Source: Brevinematales bacterium
Lineage (GTDB): Bacteria; Spirochaetota; Brevinematia; Brevinematales; GWF1-51-8
Length of the DNA stretch: 64,000 nt
Reading direction: 5' to 3'
NCBI GenBank assembly: GCA_013177895.1
Contig: JABLXV010000018.1
Span: 1 to 64,000 of the forward strand
Shown piece by piece: positions 34,845 to 43,506 of this stretch; position 1 is the stretch's first letter; each line of letters begins with the position of its first letter. The notes under the pieces are model-generated. The model saw only the letters and a list, made by a program, of their open reading frames with translations. It had not been told where the DNA came from and searched no databases. Made by a program: the position numbers and the translations under genes.

Positions 34845-36242
34845 ATGCTGAGAAAAAGCGGAGGGATATTCTTATCAATAATACTGATCGGGCTATTATC
34901 GGGCTGTCCCGGGAAATCCTCCGTGCCCAAAGCGGGCGGGTCCGCTGTCCTGAAAGCGGTTCTGATTATGGAGGACGATTACGACGACCCGGGATTGAAC
35001 AATATCGCCGACAGCGTTCGCGCCGACTTCTCCTATATATCGAAACTGCTGGACGTGCTGGAAAAGTACGGGGTCATCAATGTCGATAAGATTGTTCTGC
35101 GCGGAGCCGACGCTACCAAGGACAATATCGTCAAGGTGCTGAAGAAGCTCAAGCTGAATAAAAACGACGTGCTGATGGTGTATTTTTCCGGGCACGGCGG
35201 GATGGAGAATGGACAGTTGTTCCTCGAAACCGCCGATATCGAGCAGCTTTACCGCGGCGAACTGGAGGAAATAGTCGAGGCGAAGGATGCCAAGCTCAAG
35301 CTCGTATTTACCGATGCGTGCAGCAGTTCCATCGACGGGTTGATCGCTGTCAAGACCCTCGGCGGGATCAACAAGGCGAACAAACAGCAGGCGCTCGTGG
35401 AAATCTATAAAAACCTGTTCCTGAACCATGAGGGGATGCTCTATATGACCGCCGCCTCCGAGGGCGAGTACGCATGGTCGGGCGACCGCGGCGGGGCGTT
35501 TACCGAATCCCTGATATACGAGACTCTCCTCCAGAACCCCAAACCGACATGGGAAGAAGTATGCAAGTCCGCGAAGAAAAAGACGCAGGATAAATTCCAG
35601 AAGATGGTCAGCATGGGGCTGATCGATTCCGCGACGTTGAAGGATATGAAAAATGACGGGATCAAGAACCAGACGCCGAAGGTTTATTCCATGCCCGTCC
35701 TCAAAAACGAAGTGACGGTTGACGAGGGGAAAATTGACGATTACCAGGATGTGGACAAAGAGGAAAAGTCGGATATAAAAATCAAGAATATCTCCGGTAA
35801 GGCGGTGACCTTCTATTTCGACAACAACACATCGGAGGATAATTGGGATTTCGGGAATACCGAGGAAATCAACCTTGCGTCCGGCAAGTCCACCGACTTA
35901 TACTCGGATAACGATAAAGCGGTGGTGTTCTTCATCATCGGCGAGGACGAGGGAAACTTCTTCGAGCTGAACTCCGGGAATTATCTCATCGACTATGCTA
36001 AAAAGGGCGAACTCGGGATATTCTACGACGAGGGAGAATCGGCCGATGACAATCAGGGCGGCGATAAGGACGACTTCTGGATATGGGATAGTGTCGATGA
36101 GGACGGCGATAATAGCGACGAGATCGATAATATCAAGAGCGAGGACGAGTGGGATTGGAGTACCGACGATTATAACGATAATTCCGGTGATAATAACGAT
36201 AGCGATGACGACGGCGGTACGGATCATTTCTTCGGGAAATAG
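34845..36242 (+). CDS. Caspase-fold (C14, orthocaspase-like) lipoprotein peptidase
   Basis: A lipoprotein signal ends in LLSGC (Cys21). The C14 domain (about 35-250) has the catalytic His117 in MVYFSGHGG and Cys159 in VFTDACSSS, both with normal surroundings. Asp157, two residues before the Cys, is the position that lines the S1 pocket of Arg/Lys-specific metacaspases. A second region (about 290-390) has beta-type strands, and the last 75 residues are very rich in Asp, Asn and Ser, possibly calcium binding. GGAGGAG precedes the ATG. It follows two serpins, one also a lipoprotein. Length is 465 aa. Confidence 0.88.
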   Translation: MLRKSGGIFLSIILIGLLSGCPGKSSVPKAGGSAVLKAVLIMEDDYDDPGLNNIADSVRADFSYISKLLDVLEKYGVINVDKIVLRGADATKDNIVKVLKKLKLNKNDVLMVYFSGHGGMENGQLFLETADIEQLYRGELEEIVEAKDAKLKLVFTDACSSSIDGLIAVKTLGGINKANKQQALVEIYKNLFLNHEGMLYMTAASEGEYAWSGDRGGAFTESLIYETLLQNPKPTWEEVCKSAKKKTQDKFQKMVSMGLIDSATLKDMKNDGIKNQTPKVYSMPVLKNEVTVDEGKIDDYQDVDKEEKSDIKIKNISGKAVTFYFDNNTSEDNWDFGNTEEINLASGKSTDLYSDNDKAVVFFIIGEDEGNFFELNSGNYLIDYAKKGELGIFYDEGESADDNQGGDKDDFWIWDSVDEDGDNSDEIDNIKSEDEWDWSTDDYNDNSGDNNDSDDDGGTDHFFGK

Positions 36243-36270
36243 CCGCTTGATGTAATAAAAGGGGGAAGGA

Positions 36271-36684
36271 ATGACTTTGTCGAGGCGGGGAGAATTGTTA
36301 TTACAGACTACTTTAAAATCCATTGAGGAAGAGTTGGAGAAATTCAGCCGGATACGGACTAAGGCGTACTATCCCGCTGCGGGGGAATCGGGGGTTCGGA
36401 CTATCGAATACCGGGATATTGTGGACAAGCTGGTCGTCAGTTTCGATTTAAAGGATCCCCACAGCGACCGCCGTAATGAGTACAGCACTTATATCTACGA
36501 CCTCGGGATGAAAATCCTTCACCTGAAAACCCAGATCGAATCTCCTTATACCTATATTATCGCGGAGCAGACGGGCGATAACGGGCTCCGGTTATTCGTC
36601 AACGATATGAACCTGAAAATTTCTATCGTGAAGAATTATGTTTACCGTGACAAAAAACTCGTATACATCAATGATGGTAATTAG
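36271..36684 (+). CDS. Unknown small protein downstream of the caspase-like gene
   Basis: The 137-residue protein is soluble and charged, with an N-terminal helix (LLLQTTLKSIEEELEKFSRI) and later beta-type segments (VDKLVVSFDLKD, YTYIIAEQT, LRLFVNDMNLKI). It has neither signal peptide nor membrane segment. GGGGGAAGGA precedes the ATG, and the gene is 28 bases after the peptidase, so it probably belongs to the same transcript. I recognise no family. Confidence 0.75.
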   Translation: MTLSRRGELLLQTTLKSIEEELEKFSRIRTKAYYPAAGESGVRTIEYRDIVDKLVVSFDLKDPHSDRRNEYSTYIYDLGMKILHLKTQIESPYTYIIAEQTGDNGLRLFVNDMNLKISIVKNYVYRDKKLVYINDGN

Positions 36685-36702
36685 ATGGATTGATGCTGCG
36701 TT

Positions 36703-37137
36703 CTAACGCGCGTCGGACTTGACCATCCGTACCGAACTGGGCCTGAATCCCATCCCGCTCCAGAAACGGTGGGCGTCGCCGTCATGCTGGGAAATATCCA
36801 GCGTCAGCGTCGATTGCTTCGGAAGGTACTCGTCCGCCAGTTTGCGGAATATCGCTTCCGGTACGCCCGGTTCATTATAGCCGGGATGGATATAAAAATC
36901 GCTGATTGTCGTCGTCATCGAATCGAGATTGACCGGGTCTGCCTCGTCGTAAAACACGCTGTACCCGGCAAGTACGCCGTCCTTCTCGATAATCACCACG
37001 CTCCATCCGCCCATAATTTTACCGATGAGCTCTTTTTCCAGAATAATCCGGTTGGTTCCGTCGAAGGATTCGGCTTCGCGGAACTCGGCCAGTATCGGCG
37101 CGTCGGATAAACGCGCGGGCCTGAGTTTGATATTCAT
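36703..37137 (-). CDS. GNAT-family N-acetyltransferase
   Basis: The 144-residue protein has the GNAT layout: IKLRPARLSDAPILAEF at the N-terminus, the VVIIEKDGVLAGYSVFYD strand, DFYIHPGYNEPGVPEAIFRKLAD as motif A, and the HRFWSGMGFRPSSVRM ending. The GxGxxG/A pyrophosphate loop is worn (GYNEPGVP). The acceptor substrate is unknown. GAGG precedes the ATG; it converges on the preceding plus-strand gene. Confidence 0.8.
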   Translation of the reverse strand: MNIKLRPARLSDAPILAEFREAESFDGTNRIILEKELIGKIMGGWSVVIIEKDGVLAGYSVFYDEADPVNLDSMTTTISDFYIHPGYNEPGVPEAIFRKLADEYLPKQSTLTLDISQHDGDAHRFWSGMGFRPSSVRMVKSDAR

Positions 37138-37281
37138 AGATTTCCTCTCCCTTGTTTGGGTTATAAGGGTACGGCAGCCCCTGTTCGAGGGGACGCCTGC
37201 AATAATATAAACATATTTTTAGGATACGGCAAGTCATTCAGCGCGGCCTCAGGGGAGGCGGATGACAAATCCCCGTCATGC

Positions 37282-37345
37282 TGAGCCAGTCGAAGCATGA
37301 GCCAGTCGAAGCATGAGCCAGTCGAAGCATGAGCCAGTCGAAGCA
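37282..37345. repeat. Four 16-bp tandem units (TGAGCCAGTCGAAGCA)
   Basis: Identical units at 37282, 37298, 37314 and 37330. This differs from the array at 24654 by one base (C for G at position 6), and both arrays run into the same flank, TGAGCGCTTG. Confidence 0.9.
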
Positions 37346-37354
37346 TGAGCGCTT

Positions 37355-37555
37355 GGGGCTGTTTCAAAAGTGTATTTTTACCTGTAATGTTTTATCACCG
37401 CGAGCGGCAGACAGGGAACGAAGAGACGAAGCAGTCTGTTTAATTCTTTATGGGTTATTTAAATAGATTACTTCACCCCGCGCATCGAAAATATATTGCA
37501 GCGCGGGGTTCGCAATGACAAGCCTTCTCTAATATAGGACTTTTGGGAAAACCCC
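37355..37555. repeat. MITE-like element copy c
   Basis: Opens GGGGCTGTTTCAAAAGTG and closes with the inverted counterpart CTTTTGGGAAAACCCC. Inside are CACCGCGAGCGG, GACGAAGCAGTCTG, TAGATTACTTCAC and TTCGCAATGACAAG, the family core in inverted pairs. Confidence 0.65.
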
Positions 37556-37582
37556 GTCGAAGCATGAGCGCTTGCACCGCGT

Positions 37583-38440
37583 TTATCGCAGATGTCCCCG
37601 CGGCGGGTGGTTTCCGGGCATAACGGATTGCATTTGCTGAAGCAGAAGGAGATGTTCCGGCATAATTTCGCCGTCGGGGATCATCCCGTCCAGAGCGGAG
37701 TCGTGGGAAAGGAACACGAGAAGATTCGGGTCGGCCTGCATCCATGCCCGCGTCAGTACGATTTGCTCGATATAGGCGGACGGGTCGTCTGCGGTATGAT
37801 ACGGCGGAAACTGCATCCCGGCCAGCCCCTCGACCAAGTCCCCCGCGAACAGGAGGCGGAAACCGCCGTAGTGCGCGAGAAACGATAGCCCGCCATAGGT
37901 ATGTCCCGGAGTAGAGAGTACCGTGATATCGGGACAACCGGGCAATTCGGCGTGCGGGAACGGATAATACCCGTCGAGGAAATCCACCGGGCGGAATACG
38001 GCGATATTCCGGTGCGCGAGATGGCGTTTGATATACGCGCGGCGCGCGCTCATCGGCCGCATCGCGTCGCGAAGTTCCGTGTCATGGATATATACCGTTT
38101 CGGGGCGGAGTGTGTCGAGGTTGCCGGTATGGTCGGAGTGGAGATGGGTCATGCAGACGATATGACGCGACGCGCGGGGGAAAAGCCCTGCTAGACGGGG
38201 TATGCGTTCGGGGCGGTACGACGATTCCCGGGCATGCCCCATCGGGTAACGCCTGGCGTCCAGACCCGAGTCGAAATAGACGACCGTATCGCCGAACCCG
38301 GCTGCATAGATAATCACAGGAATCCGTACCGGGTCGTCCGGGCGCATCCGGTACTGCGCGAGACCCGCCGCGCTCAGCCTGTCGGCGGCGCGGATAGTCA
38401 GGTATCCGGTGTTGAGTTTATAGAGCGTTAGTTCCGCCAT
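37583..38440 (-). CDS. Metallo-beta-lactamase-fold hydrolase
   Basis: The protein has the MBL zinc site: MTHLHSDHTGN (HxHxDH) near residue 101, STPGHTYGG, LLFAGDLV and a final LSHDS His. The layout resembles the AHL-lactonase/glyoxalase-II-like branch, but the substrate is unknown. Two starts are possible: ATG at 38440 (285 aa), which I report, or TTG at 38452, which follows the upstream stop directly (TAGGATTG) and could be reached by coupling. No signal peptide. Confidence 0.82.
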   Translation of the reverse strand: MAELTLYKLNTGYLTIRAADRLSAAGLAQYRMRPDDPVRIPVIIYAAGFGDTVVYFDSGLDARRYPMGHARESSYRPERIPRLAGLFPRASRHIVCMTHLHSDHTGNLDTLRPETVYIHDTELRDAMRPMSARRAYIKRHLAHRNIAVFRPVDFLDGYYPFPHAELPGCPDITVLSTPGHTYGGLSFLAHYGGFRLLFAGDLVEGLAGMQFPPYHTADDPSAYIEQIVLTRAWMQADPNLLVFLSHDSALDGMIPDGEIMPEHLLLLQQMQSVMPGNHPPRGHLR

Positions 38441-38454
38441 CGGCGCGGCCAATC

Positions 38455-39156
38455 CTAGTACGCGAAGATGATATTCATCAGAACGCCCGGGGACTTATTC
38501 GCCTCCCACGCCTTCATCAATGCCTCCGCGACCTGCGGGTCGTTCTGGAGTTTATAGATAACGGGAGGAACCTCGCCGTTCACCTCGATCGATTTCGAAA
38601 GCAGGGCGTCGGTCAGGTATTTCTTGGAATGCATCGCCGATTGCGGCGATACCGCGTTTATCTCTCCGTCGAGATACCCTTGCATAATGATTTCCGCGAC
38701 GTCCTTTTTATCGATATTAAACGCTTTGGATAGCACGTCGAGATTGTGCCCGTTGATACGCGCGGCTTCGTCTATCAGGAGGCTGATTTCCGCCTGCTGA
38801 TTCTGGGGCGGGGTGACATTCTTCACGGTGGTAATGATTCCGGTGACAATCAGGCTGACTCCCGCGATAATCAGGATGACCGCGAGCGTGGTGCTGAGGC
38901 TTCCCGACGTATCGGAGTAACGGGTGGTGGCGTCGCTGGACGCCTGGGTGGAGGACTGGCTGGCTTCCTCGCTCGACGCCCGGCACGAACCGTCGGTCGA
39001 CGACTCGGAGGAGGATTGCACCGAACTGTCGACGGAGGATTTCGACGACGCCTGCGCCGAAGAATCCTCTCCGATCAGCGCGTATAAATTCGTCCCACAG
39101 AGTACGAATGCGTTAAAAAACGCGAGAATTAACCCGATACATATTCCCTTTCTCAT
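38455..39156 (-). CDS. Exported Ser-rich protein with C-terminal domain shared by the neighbour
   Basis: The 233-residue protein has a signal sequence, a low-complexity Ser/Gln/Asp stretch (about 30-85), one membrane helix (LAVILIIAGVSLIVTGIITTV, about 90-110) and a C-terminal domain (about 120-233) with INGHNLDVLSKAFNIDK, AEIIMQGYLDGEINAVSPQS, LLSKSIEVNGE and a final MNIIFAY. That domain is repeated in the 39357 gene. I recognise no family. The Ser-rich part may be a wall or periplasm spacer. GGAGGG precedes the ATG. Confidence 0.75.
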   Translation of the reverse strand: MRKGICIGLILAFFNAFVLCGTNLYALIGEDSSAQASSKSSVDSSVQSSSESSTDGSCRASSEEASQSSTQASSDATTRYSDTSGSLSTTLAVILIIAGVSLIVTGIITTVKNVTPPQNQQAEISLLIDEAARINGHNLDVLSKAFNIDKKDVAEIIMQGYLDGEINAVSPQSAMHSKKYLTDALLSKSIEVNGEVPPVIYKLQNDPQVAEALMKAWEANKSPGVLMNIIFAY

Positions 39157-39252
39157 TTAGACCCTCCAAATTAACTCTCTCTATATAATATGTTTCTAAA
39201 TATTTAAAATTTCAATAAATTCTGAAAAGATTTGCATAATTCCTTCAAAGCA

Positions 39253-39281
39253 TTTTATCAGGGCAATCGACAATTGTCAAC
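39253..39281 (-). promoter_or_regulatory. Promoter between the Ser-rich paralogues
   Basis: On the minus strand TTGACA (39281-39276) and TAAAAT (39258-39253) are 17 bases apart and lie just after the terminator of the upstream paralogue, so the two genes are separately transcribed. Confidence 0.7.
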
Positions 39282-39303
39282 TTCAATCTGCTTCGGGTGC
39301 GTA

Positions 39304-39335
39304 TAAAAAACGGCGGGACTAAACCAGCCCCGCCG
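39304..39335 (-). terminator. Terminator after the 39357 gene
   Basis: On the minus strand CGGCGGG pairs with CCCGCCG around an 11-base loop, followed by seven T residues. Confidence 0.8.
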
Positions 39336-39356
39336 GGAATATTTACCGGAGAATTG

Positions 39357-39959
39357 TCAGAACGCGAAAACCATACTCATAATTTCAGCGGGAGATTTGT
39401 GATTCTCCATCGCGGTCATAATCGCCTGGAGTTTCGCGGGATCGTCATGGAGTTTCTCGATAATCGTCGAATGAGCCCCGTTTATCTCGATCGATTTCGA
39501 GAGAAGGGTCTCCGAGAGATACGCCATCGATGCGTCGGCGGATTCGGGGGTCAGGGCGGAAACTTTCCGGTCGATATATCCCTGCATAATAATCTCCGCG
39601 ATTGTCGTCTTATCGAGAGCGTAAACTTTGGACAGCACGTCGAGATTATGGCCGTTCATACGCGCGGCTTCGTCGACCAGGATACTCACTTCCACCTGCG
39701 GGTTCGGCTTCTTTTCTCCGCCGGTTCCCGTGGTGGTACAAATACCCCACACGATCAGACCCGCCGCGCCTAAGACGACAAGGATAAGCAGGGTATAGGT
39801 CACGCTTACCGACGGTTCCGAGGCCTGGCCGGATGATTGCCCGGATGATTGTCCCGAAGATTGGGCGGAGGTATCCGCGAACGATGCGAACACCGGCACG
39901 ACCGACGCAGTATTGAGCATTCCCAGTATCAGCCCGAACGATATCCATTTCTTTATCAT
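39357..39959 (-). CDS. Exported protein paralogous to the 38455 gene
   Basis: The 200-residue protein has a signal peptide (to about residue 25), an SSGQSSGQSSGQ spacer, a membrane helix (YTLLILVVLGAAGLIVWGIC) and the same C-terminal domain as its neighbour: MNGHNLDVLSKVYALDKTTIAEIIMQGYID, LLSKSIEINGA and final MSMVFAF. The tetrad SGQS repeat is shorter than in the paralogue. GGAGG precedes the ATG. Function is unknown. Confidence 0.75.
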   Translation of the reverse strand: MIKKWISFGLILGMLNTASVVPVFASFADTSAQSSGQSSGQSSGQASEPSVSVTYTLLILVVLGAAGLIVWGICTTTGTGGEKKPNPQVEVSILVDEAARMNGHNLDVLSKVYALDKTTIAEIIMQGYIDRKVSALTPESADASMAYLSETLLSKSIEINGAHSTIIEKLHDDPAKLQAIMTAMENHKSPAEIMSMVFAF

Positions 39960-40050
39960 GTTTCACCTCCAAATGCCTGATGGACGGTTAAAAAATAGTT
40001 ACATTTAATAAATTGTTTATATATAGTATTACCCGTTTTTCAGGGATTTC

Positions 40051-40070
40051 AATACTCAAATCGGAGTATT
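40051..40070 (-). terminator. Hairpin terminator after the 40071 lipoprotein gene
   Basis: AATACTC and GAGTATT pair around CGATTT directly after the stop codon. An almost identical hairpin ends the divergent gene at 43507. Confidence 0.55.
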
Positions 40071-40643
40071 TTACCCGTTCGAGACAGTACTATCGGTCAA
40101 AAACCCGAGGGGTGAGGGTATTTTCGAGAAATCGCCCGTGAAAATCAGCTTGTATTGCAGGTAAATAAACCCCTCCGTGTCGCCCCCGATCATGCCCTTA
40201 TTCTTTTTCAGCAGGTCGAGCCAACGATCCTTATAATAACGGTTCTTTACCCATTCCCGCGAGTTGAGCGCGAGTATGAACATTTCGGGATGCTCGCCGA
40301 AAAAGTCGAGGATTTTCCGGTCGTCGTCGGGCGACGTGTAATAATACAGCAGGGTAACCGCTCCGAGAAACTCGGGACTGGCGTTCGTCCCGTAGTCGTC
40401 GATCAGCTTCAGTACGCGCTCCAAGCCATTTTCCGCGCCGGGCTTGAGGAACGAATCCACCGCCTTTCGCGTCTCCATCGCCAGTTTGAACATCGCCGGG
40501 TCGGCGTTCGTCTGATACACGAACGAGTTAAAGTCCGGGTTGAATCCCGCGTTACGGAAGTCCCATACTTTTTTCAAATCCTCCGCCGTGTTGGAGCACC
40601 CTATCAGTATAAAAAAAACGAGAATGAACGGGATTGTTTTCAT
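40071..40643 (-). CDS. Lipoprotein of unknown function
   Basis: The 190-residue protein has a lipoprotein signal (MKTIPFILVFFILIGC; lipobox ILIGC, Cys16) and a helical body with VWDFRNAGFNPDFNSFVYQTNAD and HPEMFILALNSREWVKNRYYKD. It could be a divergent helical repeat. No family recognised. It has a consensus promoter just upstream and is divergent from the DUF4105-barrel gene. Confidence 0.8.
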   Translation of the reverse strand: MKTIPFILVFFILIGCSNTAEDLKKVWDFRNAGFNPDFNSFVYQTNADPAMFKLAMETRKAVDSFLKPGAENGLERVLKLIDDYGTNASPEFLGAVTLLYYYTSPDDDRKILDFFGEHPEMFILALNSREWVKNRYYKDRWLDLLKKNKGMIGGDTEGFIYLQYKLIFTGDFSKIPSPLGFLTDSTVSNG

Positions 40644-40663
40644 AGTATTTCCATATTTTTCTG

Positions 40664-40692
40664 ATTATATTACGATTATTATGATTTGTCAA
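40664..40692 (-). promoter_or_regulatory. Promoter for the 40071 lipoprotein gene
   Basis: On the minus strand TTGACA (40692-40687) and TATAAT (40669-40664) are perfect hexamers 17 bases apart. Confidence 0.8.
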
Positions 40693-40770
40693 GTAGTCTT
40701 TAAATTCCCCAAGTATAAAAAGTTCTTGCGGGAATCGATGGTCTGATATAAGATATATGCGGAGGCTCCA

Positions 40771-43506
40771 TTGAAGAGACGGGTCGTTTTATACGCATGG
40801 ATATTTCTCATCTGCCGGTTCGTCCCGGCGTTTCCGCAGGAATGGGATACGTCGGGCCTGATCGATAAAATCGCCGCGGATACCCCGTTACGGATAGTCG
40901 ATAACCCGCAGTGCCCGTGGACGAAGCAGGAGCTCGAAGCGGCGCTCGCGTTGTTCGACAAACTCCCCGAGGAATACCGTGCGATGATGCCCGTGACGCT
41001 CAAGAAGACGGTCAAGCCCCTCCCCGGCGGGCATTCATGGAAGGATAAATGCGCCGTCGACCTCTGGGGGCGCGCGGTCGAGCTGAACCTTGTCTACGAA
41101 CTGCCTCTGCCTTGCACCGAGACCAACCTTTACCTCGGCGGTTTTTTCAGCCTGAGTATCGACAACCCCGTCCACCTGACAAACCGCCCCCCGGGCGTCG
41201 AGTTTTATAAATGGTGGGAACCTGTTCCGTACCAAATCACCTCCGACCCCGGCGCGGTCGCCCCGACTGTCCAGCGTCTCCTGCTCTACTGCCTGTCCCG
41301 CCTCCTCGACAGCGGGCACGGTTACAGCGATCAGGACGGATGGCGGATACTGGGGCGATTCTCCGGCCTCGACCTCCTCGGTAACTCCACCGAGAATCAG
41401 AAGATCGAGGGGTTTGTCTGCAAGGAGGGGATGGCGAGCCCGTGGGAGGATTTCGCGACATTCGCGGTGGAATTCTTCCTCCCGACCGGTTACCCCGACC
41501 CCGCGATGCATTTAATCAACCGTCTCCCGTGTAAATACGCCTATTTCCGCGCGCTCTTCCAGTCGATGCCCGACCCGCAGAAGGGGATGGTTTCCCCGTT
41601 CTGCTACTCGAACTGGATTAATCCCGCCGACGTCGATCATATCGAGCTCCTCTACGCCACACCGGTCGCGTCGTCCGCGGTGAACCTCGCGGGGCATATC
41701 CTCCTGATGATCCAGAAGAAGGGCGAGGGGGATGTGCAGGGTATATCGAAATGCATCAGCTTTGTCGCTAACGTTTACCACTACGGCAAGACCAAGGATC
41801 AGGGGCTGGTGTTTATGTTCAGGGGGATATTCGGCGCGTACCCGTCCATGATACAGGAGGAGACGTTCGCCGAGGTAATCACCCGCGCGCAGGTGCTCGA
41901 GAAACGGCATATCTACCGTATCAATCTGGTGCTCTCCCCGCAGGAGCTCGAGTACCTGATTATGCGGCTATGGGAGATGCGGAATACGTACAGCACGCCG
42001 TACCTGTTCTTCAACCGGAACTGCGGGACGCTGATCGTCGATCTGGTGAACGAGGTTTTCCCGCCGGGGAAGAAGGCCGCGATGGGGGAGCTTTTCGGGA
42101 TGCCGAATAATCTCTGCGCGAAACTCTACTCGCTCGACCGCCTGTCGGGGTTCGTCTACCCCGAGTTCTGGAACAACACCACGATCGCGCGCTTCGCGAC
42201 CATGCGGAACGCCGAAATCCGTGAAAAATATCTCCTGTTGATGAAGCCGTTCGCGCCGCAGACGGACGCGCTCGTTAAAATATTCGCCGATACGGTCTCG
42301 CGGGTGACGAATATCGACCGCGAGGAGGCGTATGACGCGTTGGTAGAGCACTACCTCGGAATTTATACGATGCAGACGCAGGGGTACGGCACAGCGCTTC
42401 CCAAGGAGTATTTCGACGCCGGGAGGCTTCTGCTCAAGTACCTGATCTATTCGCTCGACCGCGAGCGCTATCTGGGCTCTCCCGCCGTGCAGGCGAAGAT
42501 CGCGAATAATGCGATTGTCGATGCGGTTATCCGAAACATATTCAAAATGAGGCTGTTCCTGATGCAGAACAACGCCGACGATCCCGATCCGTCCTACGAG
42601 ATACAGCAGGAGTTCGAGGATTATTCGGTGGAGTACCGGAAAAAGGGGTCGTATGTATCGAACGCGTACCCGCTGAAAATCACCCTCGCGGGATTCCAGA
42701 GCGGGGGAGTGAATTACCTGTCGCTCGGGTTCAAGATGGGCTTCCTCTCGCAGAAAATGGGCGATCAGGGGATATTCGCGATGCGGAACGACGTCACATT
42801 GGAGCTCGGGACGTATGAGATGATACCCTATGCGTCGTTCGGCGCGATCGGGAGCGGGTTCGCGTCCGCGCCGCTTCTCTACGGGAGCCGATTCACCCTG
42901 CTGAAGCTGGAGCAGGCGATGAGCGGGACCGACGTGGATTATAACGGGTGGTTCCTGCCCGGGTTCGGCTTTACCCTGTGGGATAGTTTCTACAATATCG
43001 TGCCGGGCATAAAAAGCGAGATTAACGCGGTGGATATCCTGCTCAGCCTGTATGTCTTCGAAATTAACAATTTCGAGCATTTTCTCAGCATTGGTATCAA
43101 GGGCGGATTTTCTTATGTGTACGACAGCGCGGACAACCTCCAGCGCTATCTGGACGTCACCCCGAGGCTGGAGGCAAAATTCTACCTCTTCGGGAACTCC
43201 CAGAACATCGTGCGGCTGACCTCCGAATTGCAATACCGTTTCGGGTATTTTTTCGAGCCGTACATCGGATTCACCGATACCGTCCCGGTGATCTGGCGAA
43301 CCGAGTTGACGTTCAGCTTCGGGCTGGGGAAGTACCGGAACGAAATCCTGTCGGTGGGGGGATGGTACGAACGGAAATGGACGGACGGGGCCGCCGGAGC
43401 GGGTATTTTCACATCGGAGGAATCGTTCGGGATCGCCGTCTCGATGAAATGGGACAATTTTTCCTTCGGTATCGATCTATATCATTTTCTGAACGCCGTA
43501 TTCTAA
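40771..43506 (+). CDS. DUF4105 protein with C-terminal outer-membrane-barrel-like region
   Basis: The 911-residue protein has a signal sequence, a helical front part, an Lnb/DUF4105-type region with SPWEDFATFAVEFF near residue 223 and the FFNRNCGTLIVDLV motif (conserved Asn and Cys) near residue 410, and a beta-rich final 270 residues (LSLGFKMGFLSQKMG, FSFGLGKYRNE) ending in aromatic-rich strands. DUF4105 domains face the periplasm; some act in lipoprotein N-acylation (Lnb), but Lnt is already present here, so the role is open. The TTG start has GGAGG five bases upstream. Confidence 0.78.
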   Translation: MKRRVVLYAWIFLICRFVPAFPQEWDTSGLIDKIAADTPLRIVDNPQCPWTKQELEAALALFDKLPEEYRAMMPVTLKKTVKPLPGGHSWKDKCAVDLWGRAVELNLVYELPLPCTETNLYLGGFFSLSIDNPVHLTNRPPGVEFYKWWEPVPYQITSDPGAVAPTVQRLLLYCLSRLLDSGHGYSDQDGWRILGRFSGLDLLGNSTENQKIEGFVCKEGMASPWEDFATFAVEFFLPTGYPDPAMHLINRLPCKYAYFRALFQSMPDPQKGMVSPFCYSNWINPADVDHIELLYATPVASSAVNLAGHILLMIQKKGEGDVQGISKCISFVANVYHYGKTKDQGLVFMFRGIFGAYPSMIQEETFAEVITRAQVLEKRHIYRINLVLSPQELEYLIMRLWEMRNTYSTPYLFFNRNCGTLIVDLVNEVFPPGKKAAMGELFGMPNNLCAKLYSLDRLSGFVYPEFWNNTTIARFATMRNAEIREKYLLLMKPFAPQTDALVKIFADTVSRVTNIDREEAYDALVEHYLGIYTMQTQGYGTALPKEYFDAGRLLLKYLIYSLDRERYLGSPAVQAKIANNAIVDAVIRNIFKMRLFLMQNNADDPDPSYEIQQEFEDYSVEYRKKGSYVSNAYPLKITLAGFQSGGVNYLSLGFKMGFLSQKMGDQGIFAMRNDVTLELGTYEMIPYASFGAIGSGFASAPLLYGSRFTLLKLEQAMSGTDVDYNGWFLPGFGFTLWDSFYNIVPGIKSEINAVDILLSLYVFEINNFEHFLSIGIKGGFSYVYDSADNLQRYLDVTPRLEAKFYLFGNSQNIVRLTSELQYRFGYFFEPYIGFTDTVPVIWRTELTFSFGLGKYRNEILSVGGWYERKWTDGAAGAGIFTSEESFGIAVSMKWDNFSFGIDLYHFLNAVF

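Larger units (their letters stand above)
37138..37582. other. Repeat-rich gap between GNAT and MBL genes
   Basis: Holds a 16-bp microsatellite (37282-37345) and a MITE-like element (37355-37555); the first 140 bases show no recognisable signal, and I see no gene. Confidence 0.6.

Noticed and set aside
41968-43233. 421-codon minus-strand frame opposite the DUF4105 gene
   Set aside because: Arg/Glu/Val-rich product with no start signal; the plus-strand protein has signal peptide, domain motifs and a good start.
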